DNA of 64,000 bases from Salinispora oceanensis (GCF_000383575.1 NZ_KB911579.1:375707-439706), one strand, 5' to 3'; shown: positions 48,613-58,200, counted from the first letter of the stretch. Notes: generated from the letters alone by a model not told the origin. Numbers and translations are program-made.

Positions 48613-49403
48613 CCCACAACGGCCGCCGCGACACCACCCCCCGCGGCGGCCACCACGATCCGGGCACCCCCCACCGCCCCGACCACCGGAGACCCCCCTC
48701 TTTGCCGCACCGCTGGTGGCGGGGGCAGGACCCGGCGGCCGGCCGGTTCGGCCTACTGCTGCTCCTGCTCGCCGGGTTCGGGGTGGCGCTGCTCGTGGTT
48801 CCCCGCCCGGACCCGACCGCCCTGCCCCACCTGGCCGACCAGTTGGGCGGGTACGCCCCGGTCACCGCGATTGGTGGCGGAGCGCTCCTGCTCGTCGCGC
48901 TGGTCCCCCGCACCTTCATCACCCTGGCCGCCGGTGCCCTCTTCGGCGCGGTGGAGGGGGCCGCGTACGCGCTCGGCGCGGCCCTACTGGCAGCCGCCAT
49001 CGGTTTCACGGTGGGTCGGTTCCTCGGTCGGGAGTTCGTCGCCGGCCGGATTCGCGGTCGGCTAGCCCGGCTGGACGGCTGGTTCACCCGGCAGAACGTG
49101 CTCGGTGTCGTAACCGTACGACTGCTGCCGATCGCCGGCTTCGGCCTGGTCAGCTACGGCTACGGCACCACCGGGGCGCGGGTGTTGCCGTTCCTCGTCG
49201 GCAGCGTCGTCGCCTCCGCGCCGACCGCGTTCGGATACGCCGCCGTCGGCGCCGCGGTCGCCTCGCCCGGCGAGGTCAACTGGTTCGCCGCGGCCCCGGC
49301 CGGGCTCGGCCTGATCGCCAGCGCCGTGCTCATCCACCGCTGGTGGCGCGCCGAGCGGGCCAGGGCGGCACCCAACCCAGGACGGACTCGTAGCCGGTAC
49401 TGA
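48609..49403 (+). CDS. TVP38/TMEM64 (DedA-like, VTT domain) membrane protein
   Basis: 264 aa. About six hydrophobic segments after a His/Pro-rich N-terminus. VTT motif: PRTFITLAAGALFGAVEGAAYALGAALLAAAIGFTVGRFLGREFV, and RLLPIAGFGLVSYGYGTTGARVLPF. DedA relatives move undecaprenyl phosphate or lipids; this family may too. ATG overlaps gatD, so it is co-expressed with lipid II amidation, a suggestive link. Followed by a hairpin terminator. Confidence 0.85.
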   Translation: MTHNGRRDTTPRGGHHDPGTPHRPDHRRPPSLPHRWWRGQDPAAGRFGLLLLLLAGFGVALLVVPRPDPTALPHLADQLGGYAPVTAIGGGALLLVALVPRTFITLAAGALFGAVEGAAYALGAALLAAAIGFTVGRFLGREFVAGRIRGRLARLDGWFTRQNVLGVVTVRLLPIAGFGLVSYGYGTTGARVLPFLVGSVVASAPTAFGYAAVGAAVASPGEVNWFAAAPAGLGLIASAVLIHRWWRAERARAAPNPGRTRSRY

Positions 49404-49414
49404 CCAGGCGCACC

Positions 49415-49472
49415 CGGAGTTGTGGTGGGGCGGGCGCTCACCGGACCGGCACCCACCGGCACCACAACTCCG
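49415..49472. terminator. Hairpin between convergent TVP38-family and leuS genes
   Basis: CGGAGTTGTGGTG (49415-49427) pairs exactly with its complement at 49460-49472, 13 bp, with a 32-nt GC-rich loop that contains a smaller GGGCGGG/CCGGC stem. It can serve both converging transcripts, though a U-tract is lacking. Confidence 0.55.
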
Positions 49473-49500
49473 TGATCAGCAGTGCGGGAACGAGCGGACC

Positions 49501-52365
49501 TCAGGCCACGACGGAGACCATTCGGCCCCGGACCACAATGACCTTGCGGGGTTCCTTGCCGGCCAGCGAGGCGGCGACCGCCTCCAGCGCCGCCGCCCGG
49601 ACGGTCTCCTCCGCCGCGTCGGCCGGCACCTCGATCCGACCCCGCACCTTGCCGTTGACCTGCACCGGGTACGTCACCGACTCGGCCACCAGCAGGGCCG
49701 GATCGGCGGCCGGGAAGTCGGCGTAGGTCAGCGAGGTCTCGTGGCCCAGCCGACGCCACAGCTCCTCGGCGACGTGCGGAGCAAACGGCGCCAGCATCAG
49801 CACCAGCGGTTCAGCCAACTCCCGCGGCGTCTCCGGCAGCCGAGTAACCGCGTTGGTCAGCTCGATCAGCTTCGCGATCGTGGTGTTGAAGCGCATCGCG
49901 TCCATGTCGCCCCGGACCCCGTCCACGATCCGGTGCAGCAGTCGACGGGTCGCCTCGTCGGCCGGGGCGTCCACTACCCGGGACGCGCCGGTGCGCTCGT
50001 CCACAATCGCCCGCCAGACCCGCTGCAGGAACCGGAACGAACCCACCACAGCCCGCGTCTCCCAGGGACGGGAGACCTCCAGCGGGCCCATCGACATCTC
50101 GTACACCCGGAACGTGTCCGCCCCGTAGGCGGCACACATCTCGTCCGGTGTCACCACGTTCCGCAGGGACTTGCCCATCTTGCCGTACTCGCGGTTGACC
50201 TGGACATCGCCCAGGTAGTAAGCGCCGGAGCGCTCGACCACCTCCTCCGCCGGGACGTACGCCCCACGCGCGTCGGTGTACGCGTACGCCTGGATGTAGC
50301 CCTGGTTAAACAGCTTGCGGAACGGCTCGAAGCTCGACACGTGCCCCAGGTCGTACAGCACCTTGTGCCAGAACCGGGCGTAGAGCAGGTGCAGTACGGC
50401 ATGCTCGGCGCCGCCGACGTACAGGTCGGTGCCCCCGCAGTCGCCCTCGCCGCGCGGACCCATCCAGTACCGCTCGGTCTCCGGGTCAACGAAGCGGTCG
50501 GCGTTGGTCGGGTCCAGGTAACGCAGCTCGTACCAGCAGGAGCCGGCCCACTGCGGCATCACGTTGGTCTCCCGGGTGTAGCGCTTCGGACCATCACCCA
50601 GGTCCAGCTCCACCTCGACCCAGTCCCGCCGTCGCGACAGTGGCGTCTCCGGGTTCGACTCCGCATCCGCGGGATCGAAGGTGCGCGGCGAGAAGTCATC
50701 CACCTCGGGCAGTTCGACCGGCAGCAGTTCCTCCGGCAGGGCGATGGCAGCGCCGGTCTCGTCGTACACGATCGGGAACGGCTCACCCCAGTACCGCTGC
50801 CGGCTGAACAGCCAGTCCCGCAGCCGGTAGGTCACCGCGCCCGAGCCGTGGCCCTCCGCCTCCAGCCAGGCGATGGTCCGGGCCTTGGCCTCAACGACGC
50901 CCAGCCCGTTCAGGTCGAGGCCGCGTTCGGGCACGGCGCTGTTGATGGCCGGACCGTCCCCGGTGTACGCCTTACCGGCAAAGCCCTCGGCCGGCTGGAC
51001 GGTACGGATGATGGGCAGGTCGAACACCTCGGCGAAGGCCCAGTCCCGCTCGTCCTGACCAGGCACCGCCATGATCGCGCCGGTGCCGTAGCCGGCCAGC
51101 ACGTAGTCGGCGATGAAGATCGGAATCTGGGCCCCGGTGACCGGGTTGGTGGCGTACGCCCCGATGAAGACGCCGGTTTTCTCCTTCGTCTCGGCCTGCC
51201 GCTCGAGGTCGGTCTTCGCCGCGGCCACCTTGCGATAGCCGGCCACCGCCGCCCGTGGGCTGGCCTGCCCGCCGGTCCAGGCCTGGGGAATCCCCGCCGG
51301 CCAGGCCGTCGGTACCAGTTCGTCCACCAGGTCATGCTCGGGTGCCAGCACCAGGTAGGTGGCGCCGAAGATCGTGTCCGGCCGGGTGGTGAAGACGCTG
51401 ATCCGCTGCTCGCCCCCCGAGTCCGGATCCGAGGCCAAGGCGGGGAACTCGATGTGCGCGCCGATCGAGCGGCCGATCCAGTTCCGCTGCATCAGCTTGA
51501 TCGGCTCGGGCCAGTCCAGCTTCTCCAGGTCGTCCAGGAGCCGGTCACCGTACGCGGTGATCCGCATCATCCACTGCTTCAGGTTCCGCTTGAAGACGGG
51601 GAAGTTCCCCCGCTCAGAGCGACCGTCGGCGGTGACCTCCTCGTTGGCCAGCACGGTGCCCAGCCCCGGGCACCAGTTGACCGGGGCCTGCGAGACGTAC
51701 GCCAACCGGTGTTGGTCAACAACGGCCCGCTGCTCGGCGTCGGTCAGCTCACCCCACGGTCGCCCGTCCGGGGTGCGCCGGGAACCGCCGGAGAACTCGG
51801 CGATCAGCTCGGCGATCGGGCGGGCCCGCTTCGCCTGACGGTCATACCAGGCGTTGTAGATCTGCAGGAAGACCCACTGGGTCCAGCGGTAGAAGTCGGT
51901 GTCGATGGTGGCCACCGAGCGGCGCTCGTCGTGGGCCAGCCCCAGCCGGCGCAGCTGCGCCTTGTACCGGGCGATGTTCGCCTCGGTGGTGGTACGCGGG
52001 TGGGTGCCGGTCTGCACCGCGTACTGCTCAGCGGGGAGCCCGAAGGCGTCGAAGCCCATCGCGTGCAGCACGTTCCGCCCGGCCATCCGCTGGTAGCGGG
52101 CGAAGCAGTCGGTGCCGATGTACCCCAGCGGGTGGCCGACGTGCAGCCCGGCACCCGACGGGTACGGGAACATGTCCAGTACGTACAGCTTCTCCGCTCC
52201 CGCCCGCGGATGCTCGGGGTCGGCCAGCGGGCCGGTCGGGTTGGGGGCGTGAAAGGTGCCCTCGCGTTCCCAGGTGTCCTGCCAACGGCGCTCGATCTCG
52301 TCGGCCAGGGCCGCCGTGTAGCGGAAGGGGGGAATCTCGCTGGCCGGTGCGGCTGCCTCAGTCAT
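49501..52365 (-). CDS. leuS: Leucyl-tRNA synthetase
   Basis: 954 aa class I synthetase, full length. HIGH motif in [21 protein letters not shown] as KMGKSLRNV (near residue 735); CP1 editing domain in the middle ([22 protein letters not shown]). Zinc-like insert and C-terminal anticodon domain ([15 protein letters not shown]). ATG at 52365. It is preceded by a leader peptide with Leu codons and an intrinsic terminator, so expression is probably controlled by Leu-tRNA charging. Confidence 0.97.
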   Translation of the reverse strand: MTEAAAPASEIPPFRYTAALADEIERRWQDTWEREGTFHAPNPTGPLADPEHPRAGAEKLYVLDMFPYPSGAGLHVGHPLGYIGTDCFARYQRMAGRNVLHAMGFDAFGLPAEQYAVQTGTHPRTTTEANIARYKAQLRRLGLAHDERRSVATIDTDFYRWTQWVFLQIYNAWYDRQAKRARPIAELIAEFSGGSRRTPDGRPWGELTDAEQRAVVDQHRLAYVSQAPVNWCPGLGTVLANEEVTADGRSERGNFPVFKRNLKQWMMRITAYGDRLLDDLEKLDWPEPIKLMQRNWIGRSIGAHIEFPALASDPDSGGEQRISVFTTRPDTIFGATYLVLAPEHDLVDELVPTAWPAGIPQAWTGGQASPRAAVAGYRKVAAAKTDLERQAETKEKTGVFIGAYATNPVTGAQIPIFIADYVLAGYGTGAIMAVPGQDERDWAFAEVFDLPIIRTVQPAEGFAGKAYTGDGPAINSAVPERGLDLNGLGVVEAKARTIAWLEAEGHGSGAVTYRLRDWLFSRQRYWGEPFPIVYDETGAAIALPEELLPVELPEVDDFSPRTFDPADAESNPETPLSRRRDWVEVELDLGDGPKRYTRETNVMPQWAGSCWYELRYLDPTNADRFVDPETERYWMGPRGEGDCGGTDLYVGGAEHAVLHLLYARFWHKVLYDLGHVSSFEPFRKLFNQGYIQAYAYTDARGAYVPAEEVVERSGAYYLGDVQVNREYGKMGKSLRNVVTPDEMCAAYGADTFRVYEMSMGPLEVSRPWETRAVVGSFRFLQRVWRAIVDERTGASRVVDAPADEATRRLLHRIVDGVRGDMDAMRFNTTIAKLIELTNAVTRLPETPRELAEPLVLMLAPFAPHVAEELWRRLGHETSLTYADFPAADPALLVAESVTYPVQVNGKVRGRIEVPADAAEETVRAAALEAVAASLAGKEPRKVIVVRGRMVSVVA

Positions 52366-52463
52366 GGCTCTCCTCGCTTCAGTCGGCGCGGATGGTCTCG
52401 TGCGGTGTCGGTTCGGTGCTCGCCACCCGCCGGCGGGACCGGGCCGGCGACGGGCACAAAAAA

Positions 52464-52483
52464 GCCCCTCGCACAGGAGGGGC
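52464..52483 (-). terminator. Intrinsic terminator in the leuS leader
   Basis: 7-bp stem GCCCCTC/GAGGGGC with a 6-nt loop, followed on the minus strand by six T. It lies between the leader peptide and leuS, so it is a premature, regulated terminator rather than one for another gene. Confidence 0.85.
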
Positions 52484-52509
52484 CGCCGTGCTGTCGCGCG
52501 TTCAGCGCA

Positions 52510-52548
52510 TCAGCACGGCCCGGTAAGAAGCAGGAAGACTCCGGCCAT
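52510..52548 (-). CDS. Leucine leader peptide
   Basis: 12 codons, MAGVFLLLTGPC then TGA, with the three Leu codons CTG CTT CTT in a row. CTT is rare in this GC-rich DNA, which makes the choice noteworthy. The ATG is 7 nt after TACACT, so the peptide is probably leaderless. It ends within the first arm of the attenuator stem. Located 145-183 nt upstream of the leuS ATG. Confidence 0.7.
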   Translation of the reverse strand: MAGVFLLLTGPC

Positions 52549-52610
52549 GCCCCGGAGTGTACCCCGCCCCGCCGGCATCAAGGGAGCGCGCCCGCGGCCA
52601 CCCGGGCTGG

Positions 52611-52967
52611 CTATCCCCGATCGGCCCGCCGGCGCGCCGCGGGGACCCGCCCACCGAGTTCGTCGTAGCGCGTGCTGTCGCCCAACGGGCTGCCCGCCCG
52701 GTAGGCGGCCCGGGCCAGGGCATACCCGCCGACCGGCGCCGAGACGAGTTGCAGCCCGATGGCGACCAGGCCCACCAGCACCGTCCGCGGGCCGGGCAGC
52801 AACAAAAGCACGGCCAGCAGGACGCAGATCAGGCCCAGGCTGCCGGACTTCGCGACGGCGTTCATCCGGTTGTAGACATCGGGCAGTCGGATCAGTCCGA
52901 GGGAGCTGATCCCGATCAGGCCGGCGCCGATGACCAGCAACGCGGAGGCGACCAGCATCCGGATCAT
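52611..52967 (-). CDS. mnhG: Na+/H+ antiporter subunit G (MnhG/MrpG)
   Basis: 118 aa, three hydrophobic segments. LVASALLVIGAGLIGISSLGLIRLPDVYNRMNAVAKSGSLG is characteristic of MrpG. Basic C-terminal tail. Its start (GTG/ATG at 52967) overlaps the mnhF stop. Last gene of the Mrp operon; leuS leader lies just downstream on the same strand, and the promoter for that leader begins near 52555. Confidence 0.92.
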   Translation of the reverse strand: MIRMLVASALLVIGAGLIGISSLGLIRLPDVYNRMNAVAKSGSLGLICVLLAVLLLLPGPRTVLVGLVAIGLQLVSAPVGGYALARAAYRAGSPLGDSTRYDELGGRVPAARRRADRG

Positions 52968-53221
52968 GGCCGCCGCCGATGCACCAGGCGGGCCAACGCG
53001 ACCGTGGCCAAGAAGCTGACCAGAGTGCCGGTGAGGACCAGATCCAACAGTCCGGGCGCGTCCAACCGAACCGCCAACACCGCCACCGCCGCCAGGAACA
53101 CGAAGAAGCCGTGGTCGAGCGCGGCGGCGCGGTCGGCGTCAGTGGGACCGACGATCAGCCGGCCGAGCACCACGATCATCGACAGGGCGAGCACCACCAG
53201 CACCACGTCGAGCAGGAGCAT
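52964..53221 (-). CDS. mnhF: Na+/H+ antiporter subunit F (MnhF/MrpF)
   Basis: 85 aa with three helices: LLDVVLVVLALSMIVVLGRLIVGPTDADRAAALD is the family signature (GPTxxDR). Ends close to mnhG with a 4-bp overlap. Starts 3 bp after the mnhE stop. Confidence 0.92.
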   Translation of the reverse strand: MLLLDVVLVVLALSMIVVLGRLIVGPTDADRAAALDHGFFVFLAAVAVLAVRLDAPGLLDLVLTGTLVSFLATVALARLVHRRRP

Positions 53222-53224
53222 CCG

Positions 53225-53611
53225 TCAGCCACCTCCCTCACTACCGATCCGGCCGCCGCCGACCGGTCGGACGGCAGCCAACAGCCGTCCCTCCAGCTCC
53301 GCCACGCCGCGGCGAAACGCCGTCGCGTCCGCGGCATACATGCCGTGCACCCACATCACCCGTGGGTCCCGCCGCACCGCCAGCGCGAGGGTGCCCGGGG
53401 TCAGGGTCACGAAGAGCGTGAGCAGGGCCACCTCGGTGTCGGTCCGGGCGCGCAGCGGGACCCGAACCACCGCGGGCTGCAGCCCCAGTCCCGGAGTGAC
53501 GATCTCCCGGGCCACCACCAGGTTCGCCTGCACCAGCCGCCCCGCGAACCAGACCAGGAACCCCGCGACCCGCGCGCCCCGTACCGCGGCCCGCCGCACC
53601 ACGCCACTCAT
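53225..53611 (-). CDS. mnhE: Na+/H+ antiporter subunit E (MnhE/MrpE)
   Basis: 128 aa with ATG 53611: MSGVVRRAAVRGARVAGFLVW at the start, then LVQANLVVAREIVTP and ARTDTEVALLTLFVTLTPGTLAL, matching MrpE. The start is coupled (ATGA) to a 20-codon ORF and is a diverged duplicate of the sequence after mnhD. An in-frame upstream extension to 53656 is possible, but the coupling favours 53611. Confidence 0.9.
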   Translation of the reverse strand: MSGVVRRAAVRGARVAGFLVWFAGRLVQANLVVAREIVTPGLGLQPAVVRVPLRARTDTEVALLTLFVTLTPGTLALAVRRDPRVMWVHGMYAADATAFRRGVAELEGRLLAAVRPVGGGRIGSEGGG

Positions 53612-53670
53612 CGTCCGTGCACCGCCCACCACCCCAGGTCGTTTCCCGAACGCCACACCGCGCCGCTCAT
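53608..53670 (-). CDS. 20-codon ORF between mnhD and mnhE, probably from a duplicated junction
   Basis: Starts ATG AGC GGC GCG GTG with the mnhD stop overlapping (ATGA) and ends in GGACGATGA, whose ATGA is the mnhE start. It mimics the start of mnhE (ATG AGT GGC GTG GTG). It may be only a relay for translational coupling or a leftover of a 59-bp tandem duplication. No known function for the peptide. Confidence 0.45.
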   Translation of the reverse strand: MSGAVWRSGNDLGWWAVHGR

Positions 53671-55133
53671 CGTCCGCTCACCGCCCGCACGTACCCGGCC
53701 GGCTCCAGCAATCCCGCCGCGGCGGCGTCGGCCACCTGCAACAGCGGCCCGCCCAACGGCCCGAGCAGCAGCGCGCACCCGCCGAGCGCCAACGGCGGTC
53801 CGAGCAGCGCCAGACCGGGGCGGGCGGTTCCTTCCCGGGCCGCCCGCGGTGCCTCACCCCAGAACGCCACCCCCCAGATCTTCAGCATCGACAGCAGCGT
53901 CACCAGGCTGACCAGCACCGCCACCGTCAGCACGAGCCAGTCACCGGTCTCGTTGGCGGCCCGCAGCACCAGAAACTTGGCGAGGAACCCGCCGAACGGG
54001 GGCAGCCCGGCCAGGGACAGGGCGGCGACGCCGAAGGCCAACGCGAGCAGCGGGCTGGACGAGGCCAGCCCACCCAGCCGGCTCAACCGGTCGGTACCGC
54101 GGGTGGACCGCACCGCCGCCGCGCACAGGAACAGTGCCGCCTTCACCAGCACGTACTGGGCCAGGTAGAAGATGGCGGCGGCGAGACTCGCGGCGGTGAA
54201 CAGGGCCAGCCCAAGCAGCACGTACCCGATCTGGCTCACCATGTGGAAGGACAACACCTTCCGCATCGAACCGACGCCGATCGCGCCGAGCACCCCGATC
54301 ACCATGGACGCCAGCGCCACCGCCACCAGCAACGGGTGATACGCGGAGTCACCGCCGTACAACACGGCGTAGATCCGGATGATCGCGTACAGCCCCACCT
54401 TGGTAAGCAGACCGGAGAAGAGCGCGACGACCACCGGTGACGCGACCGGGTAGGCGCGGGGCAGCCAGTCGTGCAGCGGCACGAGCGCTCCCTTGAGCGC
54501 GAATGCCAGCAGCACGACACCGCCGGCGACTGCGGCGGCGGGGACCTCCCGGGCCACACCGGCGAGCTCCGCGAGCCCGACCGTACCGGTAACCCCGTAG
54601 AGCAGTCCGACACCGGCCAGCAGGATCGTGGAGCCGAGCAGGCTGGTGGTGATGTACACCCGGCCGGCGCCGGCCCGCCCGGGTCCGCCGGAGAGCGCCA
54701 GCAGCACGTAGGACGGAACGAGCATGACCTCGACCAGCACGAACAGGTTGAACAGGTCGGTGGTGAGGTAGGCGCCGTACGCACCCGCCGACAGCACCAT
54801 CGTCAGCGGCAGGAAGGCCTGCCGGCGGTCATCACCGGTCCCGACGGCAGCCACCAGGCAGGCCAGCACCACCATCGCCGAGACCGTGACCAGCAACGCG
54901 CTCAGCGGGTCGGCCGCCAGGGTGATCGCGACCACCGGCGGCCAGTCGCCGACCCGGAACACCGGAACCTCGCCGTCGGAGGTCGCCACCAGCAGAACGA
55001 CACCCACCGCGATGACGGCCGCCGTAGCGAGCAGCGCGACCACCCGTCGCAGCACCAGCCGGTCGGGGAGAGCGAGCAGCACGGCGGCGGCGAGGAGCGG
55101 GCCCGCCACCGGAACAATCAGCAGGATGCTCAC
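53667..55133 (-). CDS. mnhD: Na+/H+ antiporter subunit D (MnhD/MrpD)
   Basis: 488 aa, proton-conducting subunit homologous to NuoL/M/N with about fourteen helices. LTTDLFNLFVLVEVMLVPSYVLLALSG, FALKGALVPLHDWLPRAYPVASPVVVALFSGLLTKVGLYAIIRI and LSFHMVSQIGYVLLGLAL carry the conserved Lys and His. GTG at 55133 overlaps mnhC by 4 bp. Confidence 0.94.
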   Translation of the reverse strand: MSILLIVPVAGPLLAAAVLLALPDRLVLRRVVALLATAAVIAVGVVLLVATSDGEVPVFRVGDWPPVVAITLAADPLSALLVTVSAMVVLACLVAAVGTGDDRRQAFLPLTMVLSAGAYGAYLTTDLFNLFVLVEVMLVPSYVLLALSGGPGRAGAGRVYITTSLLGSTILLAGVGLLYGVTGTVGLAELAGVAREVPAAAVAGGVVLLAFALKGALVPLHDWLPRAYPVASPVVVALFSGLLTKVGLYAIIRIYAVLYGGDSAYHPLLVAVALASMVIGVLGAIGVGSMRKVLSFHMVSQIGYVLLGLALFTAASLAAAIFYLAQYVLVKAALFLCAAAVRSTRGTDRLSRLGGLASSSPLLALAFGVAALSLAGLPPFGGFLAKFLVLRAANETGDWLVLTVAVLVSLVTLLSMLKIWGVAFWGEAPRAAREGTARPGLALLGPPLALGGCALLLGPLGGPLLQVADAAAAGLLEPAGYVRAVSGR

Positions 55134-55453
55134 CGCGGCCCCCCATCCCACGTCTCCGGTGGTCGACTCCCCCGCCGGGAGGCACGGCGCAGCAGCCGCA
55201 GCAGGTAGACGGTGATGCCGAAGGTGATCACAATCGCGGTCAGGATGAAGGCCTGGGGCAGCGGGTCGGCGCTCTCCGCGCCCCCGCCGTCAACCGGCGG
55301 CTCCCGCCGGTGCAGGCCGCCAGCGGCCAGCAGGAGCACGTTCACCGCGTGCCCGAGCAGCACGAAGCCGAGCACCAGCCGCAGCTGCCCGGGGCGGAGC
55401 AGAAGGAAGACGCCGGCCGCCACCAGCACCCCGACGATCAGCGGCCCGCTCAT
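55130..55453 (-). CDS. mnhC: Na+/H+ antiporter subunit C (MnhC/MrpC)
   Basis: 107 aa, NuoK homologue with three helices: VGVLVAAGVFLLLRPGQLRLVLGFVLLGHAVNVLLLAAG and DPLPQAFILTAIVITFGITVYLLRL. The charged tail after the last helix is longer than average. ATG at 55453 overlaps the mnhA stop (ATGA). Confidence 0.94.
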   Translation of the reverse strand: MSGPLIVGVLVAAGVFLLLRPGQLRLVLGFVLLGHAVNVLLLAAGGLHRREPPVDGGGAESADPLPQAFILTAIVITFGITVYLLRLLRRASRRGSRPPETWDGGPR

Positions 55454-58200
55454 CGGACCCGCTCCCGAACCGGCCCGGGCGCGGGACCGGCGGGCGCGCT
55501 GTCCAGTCGGCGGACCGCCGCCACGACCAGGGCCAGCACCATCAGGTACACACCCAGGTCGAACAGGAGAGCCGACGACACCGAACCGACGCCGGGCAGG
55601 GGGAACTTGACCGGGGCCAGAAAGGCAAGGCCCCCGGCCAGCGGCACCAAGCCCGCGACGAGCGCCAGTAGCAGACCGACGGTGAGCAGCGGCGCTCCCC
55701 GAAGCCGGCCCAGCAGCGGCGCTCCCGCCGGGTGCGCCAGGTGACCGAGTCCGACCGCGGTACCGGCGAGCAGAGCGGCGATGAACCCGCCCCCGAGCTC
55801 CTGGTGGCCGCGGAGGAACAACACCGCGGACGCGACGAGCATGACCGGAGCCAGCACGCGGTACGCCAGCTCGAGCACCGGATCGACGGCATGCCGTACC
55901 GCGTCGGGAGGATTCGGTACGGCCCCGGCCGGCCGGGCGAGCCCGATCAGCCCAACCGCGACCACCGCGAGTACGACCGCCTCACCGAGGGTGTCCAGGG
56001 CCCGGACGTCAACGAGGATGGTGTTGACCAGATTCTGCCCCCCGGTCGCCGAGGACGCCTCCCGCAGGTACCAGTCGCCGGCGGGCGACAGGTCGCGGCG
56101 CCCGGTCAACGCCGCCGTCGCCGCCGTCGCCACCACCCCGGCGAGCACTGCCAGCCCGATGCCGGCGACGATCCCCACCCGACGGCCCGGCGCGACCAAC
56201 CGGCCGGGCCGGCCCCGCAGGGCGAGCATGACCACCACCGTGGTGAGCACCTCGACCAGCATCAGGGTGAGCGCCACGTCCGGAGCCCCCGCGGTGAGAA
56301 ACCAGACTGCCAGGATCAGGCCGACCGCACCGGTCAGCGCGACCGCCGCGAGCGCCGAACGGGTGGTGACCAGGCCGGCGAGGGTCACCAGGAGCAGCAC
56401 GAGCACGAGCCAGTCCCCGGGCCGGGTGGCATCTGGGTGCCGGGTGGGTAGCGGGCCGAGGAGCAGCGCGGCGACCGCCGCCAGCGCCACCACGGCGAGC
56501 AGTGGCCGGGCCAGGTAGGGGGCGGGGGCCGTGACCTGTGCGGGTCGGGCCACGACCGCCCCGAAGCGCACCAACGCACGCCGCCACCGCTCGAGGTATC
56601 CGGTGAACGGAGGCGTGGTCGGTATCGCCGCGAGCACCGGATCGGTCCGGCGCCGGTACCAGAACAGCAGCGTCCCGAGCAGGACGGTGAGCGCGGAGAG
56701 CCCGAGCGCCGGAGTAAAGCCATGCCAGAAGGCCAGGTAGGGCGCCGGCCCCTGAGGCCGGGCATCGCTGGCGGCCCGCTCCACCATCGGGCTGAGGAGG
56801 GCGACGACGGGGCCGAGAGCGGTGGCGAGGAGCGCCGCGACAGCTGCCGGTGCCAGGAACGACCAGGCCGGTTCGTGCAGCTCACGCTGCCGGGTCGGGC
56901 CGGAGAGGACACCGTGTACCAGCCGCGCGGCGTACGCGAAGGTGAGCGTCGCGGCGAGCACCGCCAAGCCGGCGGCGACCCACCCGAGCAAGGGCACGTC
57001 GTCCACCGTTACGAGCGCCTCGAAGATCGCCTCTTTGCCGACGAAACCGATCGTCGGCGGCAGACCGGCCAACGACATGGCCGCCAACACGGTCAGCGTC
57101 ACGGTGATCGGCATCGACCGCCGCAGCCCGGAGAGGGCCCGGATGTCCCGGCTGCCCGCCTGGCGGTCGATGATTCCCACCAACATGAACAGCGTCGCCT
57201 TGAACAAGGCGTGCGCGATCGTGTACAGGATCGCCGCCGCGTCCGAGGCGGGCGTGCCGACGCCGATGACGCTGACCAGCAGGCCGAGCTGGCTCACCGT
57301 GGAGTACGCGAGCAGGGCCTTGAGATCGTGTTGGCGGAGCGCCAACACCGCGCCGACGATCGCGGTGAGCAGCCCGAGGCCGATCAGCGTGAGGTCCCAG
57401 GGCCACCGACCGCCGAACAGCGCCGAGAAGCGCATCAGCAGGTAGATGCCCGCCTTCACCAGCGTGGCGGCGTGCAGGTAGGCGCTGACTGGGGTGAGGG
57501 CGACCATGGCACCGGGAAGCCAGAAGTGGAACGGCACCTGCGCCGACTTCGTGATGGCCGCGAAGATCACCAGGGCGCCCGCCGCCCAGGCGGGTCCGGT
57601 CGCCAGCCGGCCCGGATCGGCCAGGATCAGGTGGAGATCGCTGGTGCCGAAGCTCGCGATCAACACGACCACCGCCACCAGCAGCGCCACGCCACCGGTG
57701 GTGGTGACGACGAGGGCCTGGATCGCCGGCCCGCGAGCCTGCGAGCGACCGTCCTGCCCGATGAGGACGAACGACAGGATGCTCGCCAGCTCCCAGAAGA
57801 CGAACAGCAGCAGCAGGTCGTCGGCGAGCACCAGACCCAGCATCGCCCCGGCGAAGAGGGTCATCGTCACGTACACCCGGGTGTGTCGGCTGCCCGGGCT
57901 CAGGTAACGCGGACAGTACGCCATCACGAACGCGCCCACTCCCAGCACCAGCAGGGCGAAGATGAGACTGAGCGCGTCCATCCGCAGCTCCGCGGAGATC
58001 CCCAGCGACGGTAGCCACGGCCAGTTGAGGATGATCGCCTCGTCGGCGAGGAGCGCGGGACGCTGGGAGAGGAGCATGCCCGCCCCGGTCAGGTAGCCGA
58101 CGGCGAGCACGTACCCGGCGTTCCGCCCCAACCACCAGGTCAGCACCGGCGCCACGGCGGCGAGGAGGAACTGCCCGCCGAGGACGACAGCGAGAATCAT
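55450..58200 (-). CDS. mnhA: Na+/H+ antiporter subunit A, with fused B region (MnhA/MrpA)
   Basis: 916 aa, about 20 helices. N-terminal NuoL-like core (DDLLLLFVFWELASILSFVLIG, FHFWLPGAMVALTPVSAYLHAATLVKAGIYLLMR) and a C-terminal region with the MrpB-type domain (FLRGHQELGGGFIAALLAGTAVGLGHLAHP), so A and B are joined. First gene of the A,C,D,E,F,G operon. A hairpin with 9-bp stem directly abuts the ATG and no ribosome site is seen. Confidence 0.94.
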   Translation of the reverse strand: MILAVVLGGQFLLAAVAPVLTWWLGRNAGYVLAVGYLTGAGMLLSQRPALLADEAIILNWPWLPSLGISAELRMDALSLIFALLVLGVGAFVMAYCPRYLSPGSRHTRVYVTMTLFAGAMLGLVLADDLLLLFVFWELASILSFVLIGQDGRSQARGPAIQALVVTTTGGVALLVAVVVLIASFGTSDLHLILADPGRLATGPAWAAGALVIFAAITKSAQVPFHFWLPGAMVALTPVSAYLHAATLVKAGIYLLMRFSALFGGRWPWDLTLIGLGLLTAIVGAVLALRQHDLKALLAYSTVSQLGLLVSVIGVGTPASDAAAILYTIAHALFKATLFMLVGIIDRQAGSRDIRALSGLRRSMPITVTLTVLAAMSLAGLPPTIGFVGKEAIFEALVTVDDVPLLGWVAAGLAVLAATLTFAYAARLVHGVLSGPTRQRELHEPAWSFLAPAAVAALLATALGPVVALLSPMVERAASDARPQGPAPYLAFWHGFTPALGLSALTVLLGTLLFWYRRRTDPVLAAIPTTPPFTGYLERWRRALVRFGAVVARPAQVTAPAPYLARPLLAVVALAAVAALLLGPLPTRHPDATRPGDWLVLVLLLVTLAGLVTTRSALAAVALTGAVGLILAVWFLTAGAPDVALTLMLVEVLTTVVVMLALRGRPGRLVAPGRRVGIVAGIGLAVLAGVVATAATAALTGRRDLSPAGDWYLREASSATGGQNLVNTILVDVRALDTLGEAVVLAVVAVGLIGLARPAGAVPNPPDAVRHAVDPVLELAYRVLAPVMLVASAVLFLRGHQELGGGFIAALLAGTAVGLGHLAHPAGAPLLGRLRGAPLLTVGLLLALVAGLVPLAGGLAFLAPVKFPLPGVGSVSSALLFDLGVYLMVLALVVAAVRRLDSAPAGPAPGPVRERVR

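Larger units (their letters stand above)
52458..52548 (-). promoter_or_regulatory. leuS attenuator: leader peptide plus terminator
   Basis: 5' to 3' on the minus strand: leader peptide (52548-52510), stem GCCGTGCTG (52519-52511) with CAGCACGGC (52493-52485), then terminator GCCCCTC-CTGTGC-GAGGGGC (52483-52464) followed by TTTTTT (52463-52458). When Leu-tRNA is scarce, a ribosome stalled on the Leu codons would cover the first stem arm and could release the terminator. The exact antiterminator pairing is not resolved. Confidence 0.75.

Noticed and set aside
50165..50200. KMGKS instead of KMSKS in LeuRS as a defect
   Set aside because: As far as I recall KMGKS is common in actinobacterial LeuRS, and the rest of the active site is intact.
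52458..52548. T-box riboswitch upstream of leuS
   Set aside because: Leader is only about 90 nt before the terminator, with no T-box sequence or specifier loop. The leader peptide explains it better.
49420..52668. 1082-aa plus-strand open frame over leuS
   Set aside because: Antisense shadow of a clearly real leuS; typical of high-GC DNA.
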